Of a stretch of DNA of 64,000 bases, positions 23,867 to 31,401 are shown one piece after another. Below the pieces are notes generated by a model. The model made no database searches, had not been told where the DNA came from, and saw nothing but the letters and a program-made list of their open reading frames with translations. The position numbers and the translations under genes are program-made. The DNA lies in the NCBI GenBank assembly GCA_045589595.1, contig JAZNPK010000035.1, forward strand, positions 67,416 to 131,415, read 5' to 3'. Within the stretch, counting starts at the first letter, position 1. Every line of letters begins with the position of its first letter. The DNA is from SIG77 sp045589595. Lineage in GTDB: Bacteria; Verrucomicrobiota; Lentisphaeria; Victivallales; UBA1829.

Positions 23867-24958
23867 TCAAAGTTGAGGGAGATCGCAGCAGAAGTCTGCT
23901 GAATTGGTGTAGAAGCCGCCCTCGTCTTCGTGTCTGACCGCCTCTTTGTCGATCGCGACGGGATAGCGCTGGATGAGTTCCACGCAGCGGGTGTGTTCCA
24001 GTGCTGTCTCCAGCGTACAGATGCCGTAACGGGGCGCTTCGCCTGCTGCCATTTCCGCAACGGTCCGGAACATGTGATACTGGGGATCTTCCGCAAATGT
24101 GATCCGTTCCAGCACATTGTCGCCGGGATCAACTGCGATCCATTCCGATGGCGACCAGATGATCCGGTTGCCGCTGTCAAATGCGAAACAGAGGTTGGGC
24201 CATTCCGTTTCGGCGGTGGTGTGACTGAAAAAGACATCAATGGAAATCTCTTCCCGCGTCCACGCCCGGAACGAACAGGAATCAAAGTTTTCGATTTCCG
24301 GCCTCGCTTTGACCAGCCGGACATTTTCCAAACGCTCCACGCACGCGCTGCGTTCCAGCTCCATTCCCGCACAGTAGAGCGCAAGATTGAGATAATGGGC
24401 AAACGCGTTGCTCAAAGGAGAATCCCAGACCGGTTGTCCTGTACGGGGATCACGGATGCGCCCCGCCCAGTTGTTCCGGTTGTAATAGGCATCGTTCCGC
24501 TTGACAGCGCCGCGGACACGGATCGACTGCAGTTTCCCGTATGTTCCGTTCAGGATCGCCTTTTTGAGCATTTCCGTTTCCGGCGTATAAAGAAACTGAA
24601 ATGCGATCAGCGCAAAATTGCCGGCGTAGATTTCCGATCCGAATTTCATGGCTTCCACTTCATCGCCGGTGGCGGCGGCAGGTTTTTCCAGCAGAACAGA
24701 ACAGCCGTGAGCGAGGGCGTTCAGCAGCAGTTTCCGGTGTACGGGGATCCCCGCTGCGATGCTGACCACATCCGGCTGAACTGCATCATAAAGCGCGTCG
24801 TCCGTGGCGAAAAAGGGAACGCCCGGAACCTGATTCTCCGGGTTGACATCGCATACTCCGGCGAACGTGATCAGCCCCTCCGATTCCAGCCGTTTCCAGT
24901 TCGCCGTGTGGGTGCTGCCCCAGCCGCCGGAACCGATCAGTGCAGCACGGATGCTCAT
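23867..24958 (-). CDS. Gfo/Idh/MocA family oxidoreductase
   Basis: NAD(P)-dependent oxidoreductase of 363 aa. N-terminal Rossmann fold AALIGSGGWGSTHTANW and VCDVNP, followed by the family's catalytic EKPAAA block (CSVLLEKPAAATGDEVEAM, about 91-109) and the C-terminal alpha/beta dimer domain. Such enzymes oxidise or isomerise sugars, inositols or sugar acids, or cleave glycosides through 3-keto intermediates. Its start overlaps the stop of the toroid-like enzyme by ATGA, so both products probably act on the same sugar. Convergent with the GH28-like gene (20 nt between stops). Confidence 0.88.
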   Translation of the reverse strand: MSIRAALIGSGGWGSTHTANWKRLESEGLITFAGVCDVNPENQVPGVPFFATDDALYDAVQPDVVSIAAGIPVHRKLLLNALAHGCSVLLEKPAAATGDEVEAMKFGSEIYAGNFALIAFQFLYTPETEMLKKAILNGTYGKLQSIRVRGAVKRNDAYYNRNNWAGRIRDPRTGQPVWDSPLSNAFAHYLNLALYCAGMELERSACVERLENVRLVKARPEIENFDSCSFRAWTREEISIDVFFSHTTAETEWPNLCFAFDSGNRIIWSPSEWIAVDPGDNVLERITFAEDPQYHMFRTVAEMAAGEAPRYGICTLETALEHTRCVELIQRYPVAIDKEAVRHEDEGGFYTNSADFCCDLPQL

Positions 24959-27021
24959 AAGGTTTCTCCGTCGCAGCAGATCTCTGCCGTGCCGTCCTGC
25001 GTGTGGACGGTCATGGTGTATGTTCTGCCGTCGAATCCGGTAAAGGTGAGGCGGCGGAGTGGTCCGTCAGATGTCATTGTACCGCAGGGGTGACGCAGCA
25101 TATCATCGGCAGTCGTATCCGCACTGACAGCGCAGGCGCTTTCATAGATCACATCGCCCGGCATCAGGCGGACGGGATCAAGAACGGAATCCATACAGAC
25201 CACATCGGCGTACATGCTCCACATTCCGCAGCTGAGCATCACATTCTGTTTTGCAGAGCGTTTGATGCGGAAGGGCGACTGCTCCTGCAGAGAGAAGAAA
25301 GACAACGCATTGTCGCAGTTCAATTTTGCCGATCCGGTTTCCAGAAGATCGTTGACGCCCGGCAGATTGACGGTCTGGAAAAATTTTCCATCTTCTGTTG
25401 TCCAGAGCCGTTTGTGCCCGTTGTAAACATCATTCGGGATCTGGCAGTTCAGCGCCCGGAACCCGAAGGTGAATGTCGTTTCTTTTGTCATAACAGCACG
25501 CTCATAAATGAGCAGGGTTTTTCCGTCCGGCAGCGCGGCGGCGGCGTATTGGCGTTTTGCCACCTGATAGATCTCTTCACCTTCCCCCATGGGCGCCTGT
25601 TCAAAAATATCGGAAGTGCGGGTGTAGAGAAAACCGCCGTCAAATGTTTTCCGTGCCGCATCGCCGTTTTCTTTGATGTAGTGACATCCGATATAGCCGG
25701 TGAGATTCCCCGCCCATTCCGCCATATCACTGCGATCCAGCGGAACACAGAGGATCTCCTGTCCGTGATTTGCCCGCTGAACGGCGGACCGGACGGTATT
25801 CCCGGTACGGATCAGGTCTGCTTTGTGGAAGTCGTCGCCCCAGTGCGCGTCCGGCGTTTTTTGTTCCGGCACATCAGAAATGATGTCGAATTTTTTCCGC
25901 CACCACGCACCGGTGGAAAGCGCGAGCATGGGATCAGCCTCCAGTCGGCGGTAGTAATAACAGGAATAATTTTTCAGTTCAGTCAGCCGTTTGCCGTAGA
26001 AGGAGCCGTCCTCATTCTGCGCCTGTTCCTGTTCGATGAGATCCAGATACCCCGCCTCAAAGCGGACAGCGTCCGGATCTTTGAACAGTTCAGCCGCCAA
26101 CAGCCACGCATTGACCGCAAAGCACTGGCAGTAATTGTATCTGGTTCTGGAATCTCCGCCGATCCGGAGCAGTCTGCCATCCGGGAATGTCAGGTGTTTC
26201 ACCGTTTCCCAGAGGGGCTTGATGTTGTGGAACAGTTCCGGCGGCGGGGTTTGACCGCGTTCTTTGAAGTTGAAGTACAGCAGCGCCAGATTGGAAAGGC
26301 AGATAAAGGAGTACCCCACATTCATATAGCCATGATGATCAAGGGAAAAGTTTTCCGTAAAGTTGGGACCCACATGCCGTTCTGCAACCGTTTTGCCGCG
26401 ATAGACTGTTGTATTCTGCGCATCCTGCGGTGCGGACAGCCCGTTCAGCATCAATGTACAGGCTTTTTCAAGATAATCTTCCGCCTGCGGCAGTTCGGGA
26501 TGATCCAAAGCCGCCCGCATCAGAAAAGCGGCGTTCCAGATGTTGCTTTCAGGCACATTCGGACCTTTGGATGCGTCCATACAAGCCTGGACCGGATATT
26601 CGTGCAGACGGTAATCCGCTTCAAAGATCCGGAATTTTCTGTACCGTTCCCGGTCATCGTCGGTAAAATACGGTTCCAGTGCGTTCAGTCCGGGCGTGGC
26701 GCGTTCCATTCCCAGTACACTGATCCAGTGTTTGCCCCACTGTTTGCCGTCGGTACAGACCATATCGCCGGTCAGGTGGGTACGCATGGAGTAACGGAAC
26801 AGCTCCAGCGCCGTCTGACGCAAATCGGTGTTCCCGGTCAATTCCGCCTGAACTGCCAATGCGCCCAGCATCTGCTGATTGCATTGTACAGCCCAGTGTC
26901 CGGCTTCACCGGTCCCGTAATAAGTAAGTCCTTCCCCGGCGTTCCGCAAGGCATCGGGCAACCCCTTCAGAAAGGTCTGCATGGGGCGGAGATAATCAGC
27001 GAACCCAATCGTCTTCAGCAT
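24955..27021 (-). CDS. Large carbohydrate-active enzyme-like protein, toroid plus beta-sandwich layout
   Basis: 688 aa; family not recognised with certainty. The first 380 residues are rich in Trp, Tyr and helices and read like an (alpha/alpha) toroid: GHWAVQCNQQMLGALAVQAE, WNAAFLMRAALDHPEL, SLDHHGYMNVGYSFICLSNL with a conserved-looking His-His-Gly-Tyr, and GGDSRTRYNYCQCFAVNAWL. Residues about 400-688 look like beta-strands. This is the layout of several polysaccharide lyase and glucuronyl-hydrolase families, hence the call. No signal peptide. It starts 5 nt after glgP and is ATGA-coupled to the oxidoreductase. Confidence 0.55.
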   Translation of the reverse strand: MLKTIGFADYLRPMQTFLKGLPDALRNAGEGLTYYGTGEAGHWAVQCNQQMLGALAVQAELTGNTDLRQTALELFRYSMRTHLTGDMVCTDGKQWGKHWISVLGMERATPGLNALEPYFTDDDRERYRKFRIFEADYRLHEYPVQACMDASKGPNVPESNIWNAAFLMRAALDHPELPQAEDYLEKACTLMLNGLSAPQDAQNTTVYRGKTVAERHVGPNFTENFSLDHHGYMNVGYSFICLSNLALLYFNFKERGQTPPPELFHNIKPLWETVKHLTFPDGRLLRIGGDSRTRYNYCQCFAVNAWLLAAELFKDPDAVRFEAGYLDLIEQEQAQNEDGSFYGKRLTELKNYSCYYYRRLEADPMLALSTGAWWRKKFDIISDVPEQKTPDAHWGDDFHKADLIRTGNTVRSAVQRANHGQEILCVPLDRSDMAEWAGNLTGYIGCHYIKENGDAARKTFDGGFLYTRTSDIFEQAPMGEGEEIYQVAKRQYAAAALPDGKTLLIYERAVMTKETTFTFGFRALNCQIPNDVYNGHKRLWTTEDGKFFQTVNLPGVNDLLETGSAKLNCDNALSFFSLQEQSPFRIKRSAKQNVMLSCGMWSMYADVVCMDSVLDPVRLMPGDVIYESACAVSADTTADDMLRHPCGTMTSDGPLRRLTFTGFDGRTYTMTVHTQDGTAEICCDGETL

Positions 27022-27026
27022 AATGT

Positions 27027-29531
27027 TTATTGCACTCCGTTTTGCAGTTCAGCCGCAGGTTTTTCAAAGCCGTGTTTATCAGCAAGGTCCACATGGACCG
27101 GTGAAACATACCAGATCTTTTCCGCATAATCGCGGATGGAACGGTCGCTGGAGAACATGCCCATTTTTGCGATATTGCACAGACATTTTTTCTGCCACTC
27201 AAGGGGCGATTTGTAAAGTTCCGCCACCTTTTTCTGGGTTTCGGCATAAGAAGCAAAATCGGCTGCCGTCATATACGCATCGTAGTTGAAGGAATCGATG
27301 ATGGGACGGAACACATCCAGTTCGCCGGGCGAGAAGAAATTGTCGCGGATCAGTTCCAATGCACGGCGCAGCAGCGGATTTGCCGCAATGAATTCGCCGG
27401 GATTGTAACCGCAGGCACGGCGCTTTGTCACTTCTTCCACATTCATGCCGAAGATGAAAATATTGTCCTGTCCCACTGCATCATGGATCTCAATATTTGC
27501 ACCGTCCATCGTGCCGATGGTCAGGGCGCCGTTGAGCGCAAATTTCATATTGCTGGTGCCGGAAGCTTCTGTGCCGGCGAGCGAGATCTGTTCGGAAACA
27601 TCGGCTGCGGGAATGATCTTTTCCGCCAGAGAGACCCGGTAATTGGACAGGAATACCACTTTGAGTTTATCGCCCACAGCAGGATCTTCATTGATCACAT
27701 CCGCCACGGCATTGATCAGCTTGATGATCAGTTTCGCCATATAATAACCGGGAGCGGCTTTTGCCCCGAAAATAATGGTGCGCGGCACAAAATCGCCATC
27801 GGGATTATCCTTGATCTCCAGATAAAGCGCAATGGCGTGGAGAATGTTCATCAGCTGGCGTTTGTATTCATGCAGACGCTTCACCTGAACATCGAAGATG
27901 GAATCCGGATTGACTTTCACACCGTTGTGTTCCCAAATATATTCCGCCAGACGTACCTTGTTCTCACGCTTGATCGCGGCAAGTTTTTTCAGGAATGTCT
28001 TGTCATTGGCAAAAGGAAGGATCTTTTCCAGCTGATCCAGATCACTGATCCAGTCGTTGCCGATTTTGCTGCTGATGAGTGCAGAGAGACCCGGATTGGC
28101 TTTGCAGAGCCAGCGGCGGGGCGTGATCCCGTTGGTCACATTCACAAATTTGCCCGGATAATATTCGGCAAAATCCCGGAACAGACCGTTTTTGAGCAGC
28201 TCCGTATGAAGCGCGGCAACACCGTTTACATGTCCGCTGGCAACAACACACATGTACGCCATGCGGACCATTTTTTCGTGTCCTTCCTGAATGAGAGACA
28301 TCCGGGTGAGTCTGTCAGAATCGCCGATATAGCGTGTGGCGACACCGCGGAGGAAACGGAAGTTGATCTCGTAAATGATCTCAAGATGGCGCGGCAGCAG
28401 TTTTTCCATCAGGCTGACGGACCATTTTTCCAATGCCTCGGACATCAGGGTGTGGTTGGTGTAATTGAAGGTCTTGCAGGTGATGGACCAGGCTTCATCC
28501 CAGGTGAAGTTTTCCACATCGATCAGCAGACGCATCAGTTCCGGGATCGCCAGTGCCGGGTGGGTATCGTTCAGCTGGATCACACATTCACGGTCGAAAT
28601 CACTGAGCGCTTCGTTGTAATATTTGATCCTGCCGATAATGTCCTGAAGCGTGGCGGACACCAGAAAATACTGCTGTTTCAGACGCAGTTCCTTGCCCTC
28701 AAAATTGTTGTCGTTGGGATAAAGAACGCGGGTGATGTTCTGGCTCATGGCGGATTCCAGATTGGCACTGATGTAATCGCCCTGATTGAATTTGACCAGA
28801 TTGAACCCGTAAAGCGATTCCGCCGACCAGAGACGCAGGGTGTTGACGGTATTGTTGTTGTAGCCCGGGATCGGGGTGTCATAGGGCATCGCCAGAACAT
28901 CCTGTGTATCGACCCATTTGCGGCGGTAGGGATTTTTTTCATCGGGGTGGTGTTCCACTCTGCCGCCGAAATGGATGATGCGGGAAAGTTCCGGTCTGCG
29001 GATCTCCCAGGGATTGCCGCGGCTCAGCCAGTTGTCCGGTTCTTCCACCTGTTCGCCGTTCTGAATGATCTGTTTGAAGATCCCGTAATCGTAACGGATC
29101 CCGTACCCGAAACTGGGCAGTTCCAGCGTTGCCATGGAATCCAGGAAACAGGCGGCAAGTCTGCCGAGACCGCCGTTGCCCAAACCGGCATCCACTTCTT
29201 CATCGCGGAGTTTATCGGCATCGAATCCGAGTTCAGCCATGGCTTCTGCGGCGGCATCGTAAACGCCCAGATTGATCATGGCATTGCCCAATGTTCTGCC
29301 CATGAGAAATTCCAGCGAGATATAAGAAACGGTGCGGGGATGTTTTTCTTCGTATTCGTCTTTGGTTGCGATCCAACGCTGCATCATCAGGTCACGGATC
29401 GCCAGAGCCAGTGCGTGATAACGGTCAAGGTCCACTGCCTTTTCCGGGCGTTTGCCCAGCGAGCAGGTCAAGTGTCTCTGAAATGCTTCACGTATCTGAT
29501 CCTTCATGGAATTTTTGTTTTTGCTTTTCAT
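27027..29531 (-). CDS. glgP: Glycogen/maltodextrin phosphorylase
   Basis: GT35 phosphorylase of 834 aa releasing glucose-1-phosphate from glycogen or maltodextrins. The ATG at 29531 (MKSKNKNSMKDQ) is chosen because AGGAGG lies 5 nt upstream; longer in-frame starts run into the preceding gene. Blocks: SYISLEFLMGRTLGNAMINL, GLGNGGLGRLAACFLDSMA, QLNDTHPALAIPELMR, NGITPRRWL, and the PLP site EASGTSNMKFALNGALTIGT (Lys near residue 663). The last gene of the group that begins with the Ser/Thr kinase, after a HAMP-domain protein (31 nt gap). Confidence 0.96.
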   Translation of the reverse strand: MKSKNKNSMKDQIREAFQRHLTCSLGKRPEKAVDLDRYHALALAIRDLMMQRWIATKDEYEEKHPRTVSYISLEFLMGRTLGNAMINLGVYDAAAEAMAELGFDADKLRDEEVDAGLGNGGLGRLAACFLDSMATLELPSFGYGIRYDYGIFKQIIQNGEQVEEPDNWLSRGNPWEIRRPELSRIIHFGGRVEHHPDEKNPYRRKWVDTQDVLAMPYDTPIPGYNNNTVNTLRLWSAESLYGFNLVKFNQGDYISANLESAMSQNITRVLYPNDNNFEGKELRLKQQYFLVSATLQDIIGRIKYYNEALSDFDRECVIQLNDTHPALAIPELMRLLIDVENFTWDEAWSITCKTFNYTNHTLMSEALEKWSVSLMEKLLPRHLEIIYEINFRFLRGVATRYIGDSDRLTRMSLIQEGHEKMVRMAYMCVVASGHVNGVAALHTELLKNGLFRDFAEYYPGKFVNVTNGITPRRWLCKANPGLSALISSKIGNDWISDLDQLEKILPFANDKTFLKKLAAIKRENKVRLAEYIWEHNGVKVNPDSIFDVQVKRLHEYKRQLMNILHAIALYLEIKDNPDGDFVPRTIIFGAKAAPGYYMAKLIIKLINAVADVINEDPAVGDKLKVVFLSNYRVSLAEKIIPAADVSEQISLAGTEASGTSNMKFALNGALTIGTMDGANIEIHDAVGQDNIFIFGMNVEEVTKRRACGYNPGEFIAANPLLRRALELIRDNFFSPGELDVFRPIIDSFNYDAYMTAADFASYAETQKKVAELYKSPLEWQKKCLCNIAKMGMFSSDRSIRDYAEKIWYVSPVHVDLADKHGFEKPAAELQNGVQ

Positions 29532-29562
29532 GTTTCCTCCTGTCTTCATTGTATTAGGTCCA

Positions 29563-31371
29563 TCAATCGACCGCAAGATCTTCTCTGAAAAAAGAGATCC
29601 GGATGGTATAAGATCCGTCATCGCGGTATTGTACTTCAAATTCACCGCCCAGTTTCCGGGCTGTACGGAACGCCAGATTCAAAAGGATCACATCCTCCGC
29701 CGTTTCTGTGCCGGAAATATGCCAGTTCCCGGTACGGCACTGGAGATAATCCAGCAGTGCACGGTTGGAGCCGCTTCCTTCCAGACTGATGCAGAGCCGC
29801 TCAGTTCCGGCGTGATCCAGATCCACCGTAAAACGGATCCTGCCGCTGCTGTGTTTCACAACCGCCTGCAGGGTCCTGGCGATCAGATTATGGAACAGTT
29901 CCCGGTCGGCGCGGATCAGTTCCGGGATATCCGAGGCGTAGCGGACATCCAGATTCCGGGTAAAGGGCATGATCTCCGACCGGAAAAACGCGAACACATC
30001 AATGACTTCCGGTACAGGTTCCTTATCGCTGTCCAGTTCAGCCAGATCCCGGAGCAGATTTTCGCATTGGGTCAGTCCCGCAGCAAGTTGTGTCTGATCG
30101 GCAGGGACTTTGCGGATCAGTTCGCGCAGATTATCTGCCAGCGCATAAATAAATTCTGTTTTCTGTCCACTGGCACTTTCCGCATCCTGACGGGCATGTT
30201 GTTCCCGCAGATGACTGCGACGCAGTTTTTCAAATGTGGCAAACAGACGGTCCCGCATCCGGTTCAACGCCACATAAAGACGGGCAGTTTCGCTGACGCC
30301 GGAATGTTCCGGGGGCAGGGGCTGGGGAAAATCTCCGCCGGCGAGCGTATCGGCGAATTCAGCCGCTTTTGTCAGCGGAGCCGCGATCCTGCGTGCGAAA
30401 AGGATCAGTGCCAGCATCAGGAGTCCGCCTGCAACAGCAAGCAGCAGAAAATGGAAGATGTAAAATCTGTTCAGACTGTGATCGATCCCCGCCACAACTT
30501 CCGGCACCATTGTCGGTACATCATAGATCCGCAGCAGCAGCGCATTGCGCAGACCGAATTCCGGAAAATCCAGTTTGACTGCCACACAGAGCCAGCGGTT
30601 CAGAGCCAGCGTGAATACTTTGTTCTCCGCCCGCATGGCAGTCCGGGAAAGTTTTTCCATATCCGGATGTGTCAGAATGGGCAGTGCATCATCGCTGTCG
30701 CCGCTGCCGAGAGTGGAAAGGACCTGTTTGCCGTTTTCGTCCAGCAGCACAAAATGGGTCATGGTATTGTTGAGGATATATTCCTCCATGGCGGATTTAT
30801 TGAACCGGAGAAAGAACCAGCATCTTCCTCTGCTGCAATGCGCCCACAGGTCACCCGCAAGCATCAGAAAATGGGATTCTCCATGCTGATGTTTTTTGTG
30901 ATGATCCGGATCGCTGTGGACTTTCCGGGAGACTTTATCCAGTGCGGCGATCTCACCCGGCGTCATGGGGCGGATCGTGCCGTCAGAACTTTTGATCAGT
31001 CCGTTGACGACTGAAGGTACGGTATGTTTCCCCGCAGTTTCTTTGCCGCGGGGAGCGGCAGGCGCAAATGCAATGGCATCGATCCGCGCGGGCAGATCTT
31101 CCGCCTTCATATCCGCGGGGGAACAATTATCCGGCAGCGGAGCCTGAGCAAGACGGTGATAGTCCGACTCGATGATGTGCCGGAACATTTCCACCGTGTA
31201 TTGTGCGCGCTTTGTCAGCAGCTGGAGAGAATAGGTTTTCCCCAGCTCCTGCACACTGTCCGTTGTATGTTTCAGATGCACCAGACTGACGCCGAGAATG
31301 CCGGCAAGGACCAGCAATGCCACCCCGCCCATCAGCAGGATCAGTTTTGTCCGGAGCTTCATATTCATCAT
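29563..31371 (-). CDS. HAMP-domain membrane sensor with degenerate histidine-kinase core
   Basis: 602 aa. TM1 at about 10-32, a periplasmic sensor region (about 33-300) with an unusual His/Cys-rich stretch (DPDHHKKHQHGESHF and HCSRGRC), TM2 at about 303-326, HAMP 326-380 and a coiled coil. Next, KTEFIYALADNLREL (404-418) stands where histidine kinases have F-x-x-x-x-S-H-E-L-R-T-P: the phospho-acceptor His is missing. An N-box-like HNLIARTLQAVVKHSSGRI follows but the Gly-rich ATP lid motifs are not recognisable. It is therefore more likely a pseudokinase or ligand-binding regulator. Sits 30 nt after the Ser/Thr kinase gene. Confidence 0.75.
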   Translation of the reverse strand: MMNMKLRTKLILLMGGVALLVLAGILGVSLVHLKHTTDSVQELGKTYSLQLLTKRAQYTVEMFRHIIESDYHRLAQAPLPDNCSPADMKAEDLPARIDAIAFAPAAPRGKETAGKHTVPSVVNGLIKSSDGTIRPMTPGEIAALDKVSRKVHSDPDHHKKHQHGESHFLMLAGDLWAHCSRGRCWFFLRFNKSAMEEYILNNTMTHFVLLDENGKQVLSTLGSGDSDDALPILTHPDMEKLSRTAMRAENKVFTLALNRWLCVAVKLDFPEFGLRNALLLRIYDVPTMVPEVVAGIDHSLNRFYIFHFLLLAVAGGLLMLALILFARRIAAPLTKAAEFADTLAGGDFPQPLPPEHSGVSETARLYVALNRMRDRLFATFEKLRRSHLREQHARQDAESASGQKTEFIYALADNLRELIRKVPADQTQLAAGLTQCENLLRDLAELDSDKEPVPEVIDVFAFFRSEIMPFTRNLDVRYASDIPELIRADRELFHNLIARTLQAVVKHSSGRIRFTVDLDHAGTERLCISLEGSGSNRALLDYLQCRTGNWHISGTETAEDVILLNLAFRTARKLGGEFEVQYRDDGSYTIRISFFREDLAVD

Positions 31372-31401
31372 ACCATTTTACTTCCTTTCAAAGCGTTGCG
31401 C

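Noticed and set aside
27483..29588. Plus-strand 701-codon frame opposite glgP, and similar one at 25003-27129
   Set aside because: Shadows of glgP and the toroid-like enzyme; translations lack domain motifs.
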